Part shown: piece by piece, positions 28,188-37,279 of the stretch
Layout: each line of letters opens with the position of its first letter
Position numbering within the stretch: position 1 is the stretch's first letter
Source of the DNA: Paraburkholderia sp. PGU19
Lineage (GTDB): Bacteria > Pseudomonadota > Gammaproteobacteria > Burkholderiales > Burkholderiaceae
DNA length: 64,000 nt
Assembly: GCF_013426915.1 (NCBI RefSeq)
Contig: NZ_AP023182.1
Span: 124,001 to 188,000, forward strand
Direction: 5' to 3'
Position numbers and translations under genes: made by a program
Notes under the pieces: model-generated
The model's database searches: none
Told to the model about the DNA's origin: nothing
What the model saw: only the letters and a program-made list of their open reading frames with translations

Positions 28188-29126
28188 TCAGCGAGCAAGG
28201 TCGCTCACGAGTTCAGGCACGACCGTAAATAGATCCCCAACCAGACCGTAATCCGCGACACTGAAAATTGGCGCTTCTTCGTCCTTGTTGATGGCAACGA
28301 TCACCTTCGAGTCTTTCATGCCCGCCAGATGCTGGATCGCGCCGGAAATGCCGACCGCGATGTAAAGCTGCGGCGCAACGATCTTGCCGGTTTGACCGAC
28401 CTGATAGTCGTTCGGCACGTAGCCAGCATCGACGGCTGCGCGCGATGCGCCCATTGCCGCGCCAAGCTTGTCGGCCAGCGGCTCCAGCACTTTCGTGTAG
28501 TTCTCGCCGCTGCCCAGACCACGACCGCCCGACACGATGACATGCGCCGACGTCAGTTCCGGACGATCCAGCTTCGTCACTTCGCGGCTCACGAACTGCG
28601 AGATGCCCGTATCGGCCGCTGCTTCGATCTTTTCGACCGACGCGCTGCCGCCTTCCGCTGCAACCGGGTCAAAGCCCGTCGAACGCACCGTGATGACCTT
28701 GATCGGATCTTGAGATTGCACGATCGCGATGGCGTTGCCAGCGTAGATCGGACGCTCGAACGTATCGGCCGAATCAACCGCCGTGATGTCGCTGACCTGC
28801 GCGACGTCCAGCTTCGCCGCGATACGCGGCGCGATGTTCTTGCCGTAAGCCGTCGCCGGCGCGAGGATGTGCGAATAATCCTTCGCGATATTCAGCACCG
28901 TCGCCTCGACGTTTTCCGCGAGGCCTGCCGCCAGTTGCGGCGCGTCGGCGAGCAGCACCTTCGCCACGCCCGCCACCTTCGCAGCAGCGTCAGCCGCGCC
29001 TTGCGCGTTGTGGCCCGCCACCAGCACATGAACCTCGCCACCGATCTTCTGCGCGGCAGCAACCGTATTGAGCGTCGCTGCCTTCAGCGCCGCGTTGTCG
29101 TGTTCAGCAATTACCAGAATCGTCAT
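28188..29126 (-). CDS. etfA: electron transfer flavoprotein alpha subunit
   Basis: ATG at 29124-29126 follows GGAGACGAATGAA. The 312-residue product starts [20 protein letters not shown] and ends with the ETF alpha FAD-binding domain signature [19 protein letters not shown], then [20 protein letters not shown]. It pairs with EtfB to hold FAD and AMP and passes electrons from flavin dehydrogenases to ETF-quinone oxidoreductase. It is the last gene of the minus-strand operon behind a flavoprotein demethylase-like enzyme, which is the likely electron donor. The gap to etfB is 26 bases. Housekeeping etf copies probably exist elsewhere; this one looks pathway-dedicated by position. Confidence 0.93.
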   Translation of the reverse strand: MTILVIAEHDNAALKAATLNTVAAAQKIGGEVHVLVAGHNAQGAADAAAKVAGVAKVLLADAPQLAAGLAENVEATVLNIAKDYSHILAPATAYGKNIAPRIAAKLDVAQVSDITAVDSADTFERPIYAGNAIAIVQSQDPIKVITVRSTGFDPVAAEGGSASVEKIEAAADTGISQFVSREVTKLDRPELTSAHVIVSGGRGLGSGENYTKVLEPLADKLGAAMGASRAAVDAGYVPNDYQVGQTGKIVAPQLYIAVGISGAIQHLAGMKDSKVIVAINKDEEAPIFSVADYGLVGDLFTVVPELVSDLAR

Positions 29127-29152
29127 TTCATTCGTCTCCGCGTGTCCGTCGA

Positions 29153-29902
29153 TCAAAGCACTTTGGCTTCGGTCTTCAGCTTCTCGACCAGCGTCTTCAC
29201 ATCGGCCACCTTCACACCAGCCGAGCGCTTCGGCGGCTCGCTGACCTTCAGCGTCTTCAGACGCGGCGTGACATCGACGCCCAGGTCTTCGGGCTTCACG
29301 ATTTCGAGCGGCTTCTTCTTTGCCTTCATGATGTTCGGCAGCGTCACGTAGCGCGGCTCGTTCAGGCGCAGATCGGTCGTGATCACAGCCGGAAGCGTGA
29401 GCGACAATGTTTCCGCGCCGCCATCCACTTCACGCGACACCGTCGCCTTGCCATCCGCCACCACAACCTTCGATGCAAACGTCGCTTGCGGCAGATTCGC
29501 CAGCGCAGCGAGCATCTGGCCCGTCTGGTTGGAATCGTCGTCGATGGCCTGCTTGCCGAGAATCACCAGCTGCGGCTGTTCCTTGTCGACCAGCGCCTTG
29601 AGCAGTTTCGCCACGGCCAGCGGCTGCAGATCTTCGCCCGATTCGATCAGGATCGCGCGATCCGCGCCGATCGCCAGCGCCGTGCGCAGCGTTTCCTGAC
29701 ATTGCGTCACGCCCGCCGACACAGCGATCACTTCCGTCGCCACGCCCGCTTCACGCAGACGCACGGCTTTTTCGACGGCGATTTCGTCGAACGGATTCAT
29801 CGACATCTTCACATTCGCAATGTCGACGCCCGTGTTGTCCGACTTCACACGGACCTTCACGTTGTAGTCAACCACTCGTTTGACTGCCACAAGAATCTTC
29901 AT
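29153..29902 (-). CDS. etfB: electron transfer flavoprotein beta subunit
   Basis: Start at the third codon of a longer frame: ATG 29900-29902 is preceded by GTGGAGACC and gives the canonical [20 protein letters not shown]. Family marks are [60 protein letters not shown] (AMP-binding region) and the C-terminal recognition-loop region [20 protein letters not shown]. At 249 residues it is complete. It follows the oxidoreductase gene with a 12-base gap, so translation is likely coupled. Confidence 0.93.
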   Translation of the reverse strand: MKILVAVKRVVDYNVKVRVKSDNTGVDIANVKMSMNPFDEIAVEKAVRLREAGVATEVIAVSAGVTQCQETLRTALAIGADRAILIESGEDLQPLAVAKLLKALVDKEQPQLVILGKQAIDDDSNQTGQMLAALANLPQATFASKVVVADGKATVSREVDGGAETLSLTLPAVITTDLRLNEPRYVTLPNIMKAKKKPLEIVKPEDLGVDVTPRLKTLKVSEPPKRSAGVKVADVKTLVEKLKTEAKVL

Positions 29903-29914
29903 GGTCTCCACATC

Positions 29915-31894
29915 CTAAATTTGCCAGCCAGCTTTTAGTCCCTCATAGACGGCCTCCTCCGCGGTACGGGGCGCCATGCAGTCACCGATCGCAATCAGTT
30001 CCACCGACGATTCTGGCTGCCCGTCGATCCACGACCGCACCTCGTCCTCAAGCACATTTTCGGGCCTGTGGCCGTGGCATAGCACGAGGGTGTCGATGTT
30101 CTCGAATACGATCGCCTCGTCACTGGTGGTGTGCTGCATGAACACGGTGTCGCCGTCACAGCCATAGAGTCGTGCATACGGTGTGACTCTGATCTGCTGG
30201 CGATGAAGTTCGGCAGCTATGTTGTCGCGCACATACAGGGGCAACGTTTCACCCGCGTGCGTGCCGTTGACGGCGAGCTGTACCTCCGAGCCTGCGCGCG
30301 TCAGCGCCTCCGCGATGCCCGGTCCGATCCAGTCGCAGCGCCAGTCGACCACCAGAACACGAGGGCCAGCTGTGGCCTCGCCGCGCAACACTTGCCAGGC
30401 ATCGACAACCTGCACGCCACCATCGTGTTCGAAGTCGGGTATGTAGGGTTTTGCGCCCGTCGCGAGAATGATCACGTCGGGTTGCTCAGACCTCACCAGC
30501 GACTCGCCGACCCGGGTGTTCCTGACAACGCGTGCCCCCGACAGTTCGAGCTCGCGCGCAAGATTCGTGACGATACCGCCGAACTCGTTCCGGCGCGGCA
30601 GCAACTGCGCGAGCAGCGCCTGGCCACCGAGCCGGCTGTCCGCCTCGTACAGCGTCACGTCGTGGCCGCGGCGGGCAGCCGTGGCAGCCGCCTTCATGCC
30701 AGCCGGTCCGCCGCCGACAACCATGACCTTCCGGCGTCGCGTGGCGGGTTGCATTTCGCCATACGTCAGCTCCCGCCCGGTCTCGGGGTGCTGGATGCAT
30801 GAAATCGGATAGCCACGATGGAAGTGCCCGATGCATGCCTGATTGCAGGCGATGCACGCACGGATATCGTCGGTCCTGCCGGCCTTTGCCTTGGCCGGCA
30901 TTGACGGATCGCAGATCAGCGCGCGCGTCATCCCGCACACGTCGGCCTGACCGTTCGCGATGACCGCTTCGGCCTCATGCGGCTGATTGATGCGTCCACC
31001 GACAAATACTGGAATCGTGAGGCGTTCCTTGAACACCTTGGAGTCGGGTGCAACGTATGCGTTGGCGAACGCCATCGGCGGAACGATGTGAATGGCGCCG
31101 CCAAGGGAAGCGGAGGTACCCGCGATGATGTTCACGTAGTCCAGCATGGGCTCTAGCTGAATACAGGCCTCAAGCGCGTCTTCCGCCGTCAGCCCGGCTG
31201 CGTCGCGCTCGCCGGCACTTATCCGCAGACCGATTACGAACGAGTCGGTAGTCTGTCGACGCATCTCGGCGAGCACTTCGCGCAGAAATCTCAAGCGATT
31301 GTCGAGGCTGCTGCCGTATTCGTCGTTCCTGCGATTGACCAGCGGATTCAGGAATTGTGAAGGCAGATAACCATGGCTCGCTACGAATTCCACGCCATCG
31401 AGCCCGGCTTCATTCATGCGTCGCGCCGCCTGACCGTATCCATGGACGATCTCACCGATCATCTCGCGCGTCATCGCACGAGGCATCACATGAAACCGCT
31501 CATTCGGGGTACTCGATGGCGCGTAGGCCACCGCGAGCAGGCCGTCAGCCGACTCCATCAGCTCGCGACCCGGATGAAAAAGCTGCGTGAACAGCCGGCA
31601 GCCGTGAGCATGGACCGCGTCGGCCAGTCGCCGGTATCCAGGAATGCAGCCGTCGTCCGTCGCCATGAGCAGATGCGATGTATATCGTGCGGTCTCATGC
31701 ACGCCCGCCACCTGCATCACGATAAGGCCAGCGCCGCCACGTGCGCGAGCCTCGTGATAAGCGACGAGCGCGTCGTTGACCCGCCCGTCGGTCGGCATTG
31801 TTGTGTCGTGCCCGGTGGACATGATCCGGTTTTTCAGCGATGAACCTCGGATCTGTAAAGGCGAGAACAACTTGGGAAACTGGATGGCGCTCAT
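29915..31894 (-). CDS. FMN/Fe-S/FAD oxidoreductase (amine demethylase-like)
   Basis: Two-part enzyme of the trimethylamine dehydrogenase / dienoyl-CoA reductase architecture. Residues 1-340 form an OYE-like FMN barrel (FSPLQIRGSSLKNRIMSTGH, VEFVASHGYLPSQFLNPLVN, NDEYGSSLDNRLRFLREVL). A 4Fe-4S site follows (CIACNQAC...ISCIQHPETG). A FAD/NAD-type Rossmann half completes it (KVMVVGGGPAGMKAAATAAR, VIILATGA). Homologues with the same layout include the dimethylglycine dehydrogenase DgcA and N-methylproline demethylase StcD, which feed EtfAB. The gene sits directly before etfBA and beside a Pot-type importer, supporting oxidation of an imported methylated amine or betaine. Substrate not determinable; start at ATG 31892-31894 has only a weak ribosome site. 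Confidence 0.85.
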   Translation of the reverse strand: MSAIQFPKLFSPLQIRGSSLKNRIMSTGHDTTMPTDGRVNDALVAYHEARARGGAGLIVMQVAGVHETARYTSHLLMATDDGCIPGYRRLADAVHAHGCRLFTQLFHPGRELMESADGLLAVAYAPSSTPNERFHVMPRAMTREMIGEIVHGYGQAARRMNEAGLDGVEFVASHGYLPSQFLNPLVNRRNDEYGSSLDNRLRFLREVLAEMRRQTTDSFVIGLRISAGERDAAGLTAEDALEACIQLEPMLDYVNIIAGTSASLGGAIHIVPPMAFANAYVAPDSKVFKERLTIPVFVGGRINQPHEAEAVIANGQADVCGMTRALICDPSMPAKAKAGRTDDIRACIACNQACIGHFHRGYPISCIQHPETGRELTYGEMQPATRRRKVMVVGGGPAGMKAAATAARRGHDVTLYEADSRLGGQALLAQLLPRRNEFGGIVTNLARELELSGARVVRNTRVGESLVRSEQPDVIILATGAKPYIPDFEHDGGVQVVDAWQVLRGEATAGPRVLVVDWRCDWIGPGIAEALTRAGSEVQLAVNGTHAGETLPLYVRDNIAAELHRQQIRVTPYARLYGCDGDTVFMQHTTSDEAIVFENIDTLVLCHGHRPENVLEDEVRSWIDGQPESSVELIAIGDCMAPRTAEEAVYEGLKAGWQI

Positions 31895-31956
31895 GATCAG
31901 CTGAAGTTTTTGGGTCGGCAAATGGGAAATCAATGCGTGTGAAGTGCGGACGGAGC

Positions 31957-32311
31957 TCACGCCAGTGCGTGGCGTTCCTTCCAGTCGACCGGCGCAAGTG
32001 CATAAAACACTGTGGCACTGTCTCCTTCGTAGCGAAGCGGTGTGTTCTCAGGAATCCAGAGTATGTCGCCGGTCGTGGCTTCGAATGCCTTGTCCCCGAC
32101 CCTGAGCCTGAAGACTCCATCGAGCACGACAATCAGTTCGTCGTAGAGCACCGTCCACTCAATGGAAACGTTGTCGAAACGGGCGACACCCGCCCCATCG
32201 TGTGACTGTGCTGGGGGCCAAAAGGCGGGCGATCGAAGCCGAACCGACTCCCTGGTCGCCGTATGGTTCGAAAGCGAGCGAGTTGCGCTTGAACTGGATC
32301 ACGTCGGACAT
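31957..32311 (-). pseudogene. small cupin (EutQ-like) with frameshifts
   Basis: GTGAGGAGATAGACGT precedes ATG 32309-32311 and the frame opens MSDVIQFKRNSLAFEPYGDQ. A shift near 32240 is needed to reach RFGFDRPPFGPQHSHTMG, and a second near 32185 (within ATGGGGCGGG) to reach GVARFDNVSIEWTVLYDELI. The last part, VVLDGVFRLRVGDKAFEATT and GDILWIPENTPLRYEG, is a normal cupin barrel to the stop. About 118 codons in all. It is the first gene of the etf operon, so it likely had an accessory role in the same pathway. Both lesions lie in or near short G/C runs. Confidence 0.7.
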
Positions 32312-32394
32312 ACGTCTATCTCCTCACACGGGTACTTATGGTTTGTCCCGAAGGCAGGATGGGTCGAGACACTGGCGAGCATTTTTTATCTCAC

Positions 32395-32421
32395 AGTAAA
32401 AAAACGCAACGTTTTTTTACT
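32395..32421. promoter_or_regulatory. perfect AT-rich palindrome, candidate operator 1
   Basis: AGTAAAAAAACG (32395-32406) and CGTTTTTTTACT (32410-32421) are exact inverted repeats around CAA. The site lies 84 bases upstream of the cupin start that heads the oxidoreductase-etf operon. A near-identical design occurs at 33430-33457, so the neighbouring XRE-cupin regulator is the likely ligand. No U-tract terminator geometry fits, since the stem is A/T and the context is a promoter region. Confidence 0.7.
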
Positions 32422-32592
32422 AGGGATATTTCCCGAGTCCAGGCAGGCGTCGTCCCAGCAGGACGCGCGCAGACCCGCGCATTCGCGGTAAGCGCGGTCA
32501 GTTATGCCTTAGCGGTGGTTCCCGCAGGAACTTGATGTGAAGGGGGGCGGCAAGGATTCTGGGGGCGCGAGGCGTTTGACTGCGCTGTCGTA

Positions 32593-32619
32593 CGCCGGCC
32601 CTGCCGGGCAGGGCCGGCG
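32593..32619. terminator. strong GC hairpin after the XRE regulator gene
   Basis: CGCCGGCCCTGC (32593-32604) pairs perfectly with GCAGGGCCGGCG (32608-32619) around a CGG loop. It lies just past the regulator's stop codon (32637). No T-run follows, so it would pause or protect the transcript end rather than act as a classic intrinsic terminator. Confidence 0.5.
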
Positions 32620-32636
32620 CTTGCCTTACGCAATGG

Positions 32637-33260
32637 TTAGTAGCTCGGCGGAGAAATGGCCCAGATCACGACGGTCTCGATCGCTCCGGGATTGCGGTAC
32701 CGGTGTGCGAGTCGTGATGAGAAGGCGACACTATCGCCCTCGCTGAGGAGGAAGTGCTTGTCTTCGCCAATCCAGATTTCAAATCGCCCTGTCTGGACAT
32801 ACAGCACCTCATCGCCCTCATGGGAATAACTCTGCGGGCTTTCCCCACCTGGCGGAATGCGAACATGCAGCATCTCCAGCTGCATGTCCATTCTGGCTGT
32901 CAGCAATTCATCGACAATGCCCTGCTCATACCGCATCTGCAGGCGGTTTCCACGGCGTACGACGTAGCCCTCCTCACCAGCAGGAACGGGCGTATTGCCG
33001 GAAAAAAACCACTGCACCGTTACGCCGAGGGCCTTTGCCACGTTGACCAGCGCAGCAATCGAGGGCGACGCAAGGTCGCGTTCCAGCTGGCTGATGTAGC
33101 CCGCTGACAGGTTCGTGCTCTCGGCCAGCTGCATGAGGGTCATCTGACGACGCTTGCGCAGCCCGCGGATCCGCTCGCCAAGGATCGGTGTTTCCGCCGC
33201 GCTCGTAACCTCGTCTGAAGACAGGGTCGAGCTTGCGCGGCTGTTTTTCTGATAGGCCAT
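32637..33260 (-). CDS. XRE-family regulator with C-terminal cupin
   Basis: Start chosen at ATG 33258-33260 (AGGAGCGATCATTCGC upstream); an in-frame Met seven codons earlier is possible. Residues 27-85 form a helix-turn-helix (ILGERIRGLRKRRQMTLMQL, AESTNLSAGYISQLERDLAS). Residues 130-205 form a cupin sensor (VRIPPGGESPQSYSHEGDEV, GDSVAFSSRLAHRYRNPG). This domain order is typical of PuuR-like regulators of amine and amino-acid catabolism. It sits between the two gene groups that carry matching AT-rich palindromes at 32395-32421 and 33430-33457, and probably represses both until the pathway ligand binds the cupin. Confidence 0.88.
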   Translation of the reverse strand: MAYQKNSRASSTLSSDEVTSAAETPILGERIRGLRKRRQMTLMQLAESTNLSAGYISQLERDLASPSIAALVNVAKALGVTVQWFFSGNTPVPAGEEGYVVRRGNRLQMRYEQGIVDELLTARMDMQLEMLHVRIPPGGESPQSYSHEGDEVLYVQTGRFEIWIGEDKHFLLSEGDSVAFSSRLAHRYRNPGAIETVVIWAISPPSY

Positions 33261-33429
33261 GCGAATGATCGCTCCTTTCATCCACCCGGAAGGAGTGGGT
33301 CCAAAAAAGGCTATCCGGACGCCGTCCATGCTCGTCAGCGGTGGTCGACATTGCAAAAACAGACGTGCCATGCCCCTTCAGCGCGGGCACGTCGCATTGT
33401 TACACAGGCCGACGATGTTCTGAGCTGTA

Positions 33430-33457
33430 AGTAAAAATACTAGTCCATTTTTTTACT
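33430..33457. promoter_or_regulatory. AT-rich palindrome, candidate operator 2
   Basis: AGTAAAAAT (33430-33438) faces ATTTTTTTACT (33447-33457) across ACTAGTCC. Both half-sites match those of the perfect palindrome at 32395-32421 (AGTAAAAA / TTTTTTTACT). It lies between the divergent XRE regulator and the ABC-importer operon, so it could control both. Confidence 0.65.
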
Positions 33458-33686
33458 CCCGGAAAATCATTTCGGGTACATTCACGTCGACGGCAGACGA
33501 CTTGTTGACTTCAACCGGGTCAACAGCGCCGCTTCTGGTTGCCTCGCCCCAACGCGCAAATTTTCTAGTGCTACCGGAAAGGCCGCAAGCGCGAACACAA
33601 GACGGAGATACCGCTTCGCGCATAGCGAGCATTCTCCGGATTCGGGGGCCAGAGCTACCAATCGCACCTCATTGGATATCGAATCT

Positions 33687-34781
33687 ATGAATCAGACTGC
33701 AAATGTGCTTGTCAGCTTCCGCGGCGTACGGAAGACCTATGACGGCGAAACGCTCGTCGTCAAGCAACTCGATCTGGACATCTATCAGGGAGAATTCCTG
33801 ACGCTGCTCGGACCGTCCGGCTCTGGCAAGACGACCTGCCTGATGATGCTCGCGGGCTTCGAATTTCCGACAGGCGGCGAGATCTGGCTCGACGGACAGT
33901 TGCTCAACAACGTGCCGCCGCACAAGCGCAACATCGGCATGGTGTTTCAGAACTACGCGCTATTCCCGCATCTCACCGTCGAACAGAACGTCGCGTATCC
34001 GCTGAGCGTGCGCAAGCTGCCCGCCAACGAACGCGCGCACAAGGTCAATAACGCACTGAAGATGGTGCGCATGGAAGGCTTTGCGAAGCGTTATCCCACG
34101 CAACTGTCGGGCGGCCAGCAGCAGCGCATCGCGCTCGCTCGCGCGCTGGTCTTCGAGCCCAAGCTCGTGCTGATGGACGAGCCGCTCGGCGCGCTCGACA
34201 AACAGTTGCGCGAGCACATGCAATACGAACTGAAATCGCTGCACGAAAAGCTCGGCGTCACGTTCGTCTACGTCACGCACGATCAGGGCGAAGCGCTGAC
34301 GATGTCCGACCGCGTCGCTGTGTTCGACAAGGGCATCGTGCAGCAGCTCGACACCGTCGACAGCCTCTACGAAGCGCCGTGCAACGAGTTCGTCGCGAAC
34401 TTCATTGGCGACAGCAACCGGTTGCGCGGCACGATCGCGAATGTCGAGGGCGACTACTGCGAGTTTCATCTGCTCGATGGCACCCGGCTCGTTGGGCGCC
34501 ACATCGGCCGTGCGAAGGCGGGCGCACAGGGCGTCGCGTGCATCCGGCCGGAGCGCATGAAGCTTGCGGCGGGTGCGTCGAAACCTGGCGCAAATGCGCT
34601 GGCAGGCGAAGCGCGCGGTCTCATCTATTTCGGCGACCACGTGCGTATGCGCTGCGGCCTGCCTGAACAGGAGGAGTGCTTCGTGAAAGTGCCGCTTGGC
34701 ACGGAGGCGCTCGAAGGCTTCGCGCCGGGCGCACCAGTTGGGCTCGAGTTTGCACCCGAACATCTGCGCATCTTTGCATGA
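33687..34781 (+). CDS. Pot-type ABC transporter ATPase
   Basis: ATG 33687 opens MNQTANVLVSFRGVRKTYDG. All ABC motifs are present: Walker A GPSGSGKTT, Q-loop GMVFQNYALFPHL, signature LSGGQQQRIALARAL, Walker B LVLMDEPLGALD and the switch His in VYVTHDQGEA. A C-terminal TOBE-like domain follows (about 240-364, IGDSNRLRGTIANVEGDYCE, CIRPERMKLA), typical of PotA. At 364 residues it is full length. First gene of a four-gene importer operon (ATPase, binding protein, two permeases) that is divergent from an XRE-cupin regulator. Confidence 0.92.
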   Translation: MNQTANVLVSFRGVRKTYDGETLVVKQLDLDIYQGEFLTLLGPSGSGKTTCLMMLAGFEFPTGGEIWLDGQLLNNVPPHKRNIGMVFQNYALFPHLTVEQNVAYPLSVRKLPANERAHKVNNALKMVRMEGFAKRYPTQLSGGQQQRIALARALVFEPKLVLMDEPLGALDKQLREHMQYELKSLHEKLGVTFVYVTHDQGEALTMSDRVAVFDKGIVQQLDTVDSLYEAPCNEFVANFIGDSNRLRGTIANVEGDYCEFHLLDGTRLVGRHIGRAKAGAQGVACIRPERMKLAAGASKPGANALAGEARGLIYFGDHVRMRCGLPEQEECFVKVPLGTEALEGFAPGAPVGLEFAPEHLRIFA

Positions 34782-34845
34782 GCCAAATAAAGACGGCGGT
34801 CACATCGAACGCCGTATCCACCATCACAAAGGAGACGACGACATC

Positions 34846-35892
34846 ATGAGCAGGATCGGAAAAACGGGCTGTACGGCCATCGCGGCAGTCACACTCGCAC
34901 TAGGTACATTTCACGCTGGAGCCACTGAGCTTACGGTCGCAAATGCGGGGGGCGCAAACGGCGATGCCCAGAAAGCCGCCTTTTACCACCCCTTCGAAGC
35001 GCAGACTGGCACAAAGATCGTCCCGGTTGAATACAACATGGAACTCGCCAGGATCAAGGCGATGGTCGAGACGAAGCGCGTGACGTGGGACGTTGTCGAG
35101 ACTGAAACGGGTGATGTCGGCCGCGGCTGTGATGAGGGCCTGTACGAAAAGCTCGACTGGTCGAAGATCGCAAAGAGTGGTGATCTGATGCCGTATGCGA
35201 AGCAGACCTGTGCCGCCGGGATGTTCGTCTGGTCAACCGCGCTGGCTTACAACGGAGACAAGCTGAAGACTCCGCCGGCCGGCTGGGCCGACTTCTGGGA
35301 CGTCAAGAAATTCCCGGGCAAGCGTGGCATGCGCAAGGGGGCGCACTACAACCTTGAGATCGCGCTGATGGCGGACGGTGTCGCGCCGAAGGACGTGTAC
35401 AAGGTTCTTGCAACGAAGGAAGGTCAGGACCGCGCGTTCAGGAAGCTCGAGGCGCTCAAGCCGAACATCCAGTGGTGGGAAGCCGGTGCACAGCCGCCGC
35501 AGTACCTCGTTGCGGGCGATGTGGCGATGTCGACGGTCTATAACGGTCGTATCGATGCCGCCCAGAAGGAAGGCAAGAACCTGAAGGTCGTATGGAGCGG
35601 CAGCATCTTCGATATTGAATGGTGGGCAATTCCGAAGGGCGATCCCAACAGGGAACTCGCGCAGCAGTTCATCGCGTTCACGCTGTCATCCAAACCACAG
35701 GGCGACTTCGCCAAAAGCATCGCGTACGGCCCGGTCAACCAGGCGGCAATTAAATCGCTTGACGCAAAGACGCTCGCGAATCTGCCGAACTCGCCAGCCA
35801 ACGCCAGCAACGCGTTGAAGATGGACATCACGTTCTGGGCTGACCACGGCGACGAACTGGAGCAGCGCTTCGCGTCGTGGGCTTCGAAGTAG
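34846..35892 (+). CDS. Pot-type periplasmic substrate-binding protein
   Basis: AAAGGAGACGACGACATC precedes ATG 34846. Signal peptide MSRIGKTGCTAIAAVTLALG...AGA-TEL, then a family 1/PotD-like type 2 binding protein: LTVANAGGANGDAQKAAFYH, WDVVETETGDVGRGCDEGLY, WADFWDVKKFPGKRGMRKGA, WWEAGAQPPQYLVAGDVAMS and a C-terminal helix to ASWASK (348 aa). Relatives bind putrescine, spermidine or other cationic or quaternary amines. Placement between the ATPase and the permeases and next to an amine-oxidoreductase operon fits an imported amine. The exact ligand is not readable from sequence. Confidence 0.9.
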   Translation: MSRIGKTGCTAIAAVTLALGTFHAGATELTVANAGGANGDAQKAAFYHPFEAQTGTKIVPVEYNMELARIKAMVETKRVTWDVVETETGDVGRGCDEGLYEKLDWSKIAKSGDLMPYAKQTCAAGMFVWSTALAYNGDKLKTPPAGWADFWDVKKFPGKRGMRKGAHYNLEIALMADGVAPKDVYKVLATKEGQDRAFRKLEALKPNIQWWEAGAQPPQYLVAGDVAMSTVYNGRIDAAQKEGKNLKVVWSGSIFDIEWWAIPKGDPNRELAQQFIAFTLSSKPQGDFAKSIAYGPVNQAAIKSLDAKTLANLPNSPANASNALKMDITFWADHGDELEQRFASWASK

Positions 35893-36006
35893 GCTGGAAC
35901 TGTATCGGTGCGGAATTGTAGTCCGTACCGAACGGATGCAAGACCCGCGCACCCGTCCAGAGGCGGCGCGCGGCAATACGCAAGGCAGGAGAAAGGTGTG
36001 ACAACG

Positions 36007-37268
36007 ATGACGATCGCCGCCGACCCGGCCCCGAGTCGACCAACAAACTCAAGCGCGAACTGAAGGCCGCCGAAGCGAAGAAGCGCGCGATGGCGCTGCT
36101 GCTGATCGCGCCGCTCGCGATATTTCTGCTGATGATCTTCGTGGTGCCGATCGGCGCGTTGTTGACGCGCGCGGTGCAGAACCCCGAGATCGCGACGGCG
36201 CTGCCGCACACGGTGACGGCATTGCGCGACTGGGATCGCAAGTCCGCGCCGACAGACGCTGCATACGCCGCGCTCGCCACCGATCTCACCGCCGTCGCCG
36301 ACGGCGAAGCTATGGGCGCGCTGGCGCGCCGCCTGAACACGGAGATTCCGGGCTATCGTTCGCTCGTCGCGAAGACGGCGCGCGCGATGCCGCTGAACGA
36401 CGACGCGGGCCACGCACTGCCGCCCGCTCAGGTGAAGGCAAAGATTCTCGAAGTCGACGAACGTTGGGGCGATGCGAAATACTGGCAAGCGATTGCCAAA
36501 AACGGCAGCACGATTTCGCCGTTCTATCTGCTCGCCTCGCTCGATCACAAGCAGGACGCGTTTGGCCACATCATTCCGACCGACCCCGAGCAGCAGATCT
36601 ATCTCGCCGTGTTCAGTCGCACGTTCGTGATCGGTTTCGCGGTGACGGTGTTCGCGCTGCTGCTCGGTTATCCGCTCGCGTACTGGATTTCGACGCTCAA
36701 CGAACGGCGCGCGAATCTCGTGATGATCCTCGTGCTGATTCCGTTCTGGACGTCGATCCTCGTGCGCGTCGCCGCGTGGATCGTGATTCTGCAAAGCGAA
36801 GGGCTCGTCAACAAGGCGTTGATCGGCTCGGGGCTGATACATGATCCGCTGGCGTTGCTGTTCAATCGCGTCGGCGTCCATATCTCGATGACGCACATTC
36901 TGCTGCCGTTCATGATCCTGCCGCTCTACAGCGTGATGAAGTCGATTCCGCCGACCTATCAGCGCGCGGCGATTTCGCTCGGCTCGCATCCGTTCGCAGC
37001 GTTCTGGCGCGTGTATGTGCCGCAGACGTATCCGGGCATCGGCGCGGGCGCGCTGCTCGTGTTCATTCTCGCGATCGGCTACTACATCACGCCAGCGCTG
37101 CTCGGCGGACCGAACGATCAGATGGTCAGCTACTACGTCGCGTACTTCACCAACGTGACGATCAACTGGGGCATGGCGTGCGCGCTCGGCGGGCTGCTGC
37201 TCGCGGCGACGCTCGTGCTGTATGTGATCTACGGACGCTTTACGCGTTCGAACGTGAGCCTTGGTTGA
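36007..37268 (+). pseudogene. Pot-type ABC permease 1, N-terminal frameshift
   Basis: AGGAGAAAGGTGTGACAACG precedes ATG 36007 (MTIAADPAP), but this frame hits a stop at codon 19. The next frame carries NKLKRELKAAEAKKRAMALL and an intact permease to 37268. One C added to the four-C run near 36031-36036 joins both. The body has the PotB fold with helices LLIAPLAIFLLMIFVVPIGA, VIGFAVTVFALLLGYPLAYW and the EAA-type loop YQRAAISLGSHPFAAFWRVY. A long periplasmic insert (about 60-170) separates helix 1 from the rest, as in opine/polyamine permeases. If the lesion is real, translation might restart at ATG 36090 with little loss; it could also be a sequencing slip. Confidence 0.7.
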
Positions 37269-37279
37269 GGAGCGACGCG

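Noticed and set aside
33960..34763. 267-codon minus-strand frame
   Set aside because: Shadow of the ABC ATPase; its His/Arg/Leu-rich composition is a codon-bias artefact.
35538..36989. 483-codon minus-strand open frame
   Set aside because: Arg/His-rich shadow of the permease genes on the opposite strand, without any fold-like segments.
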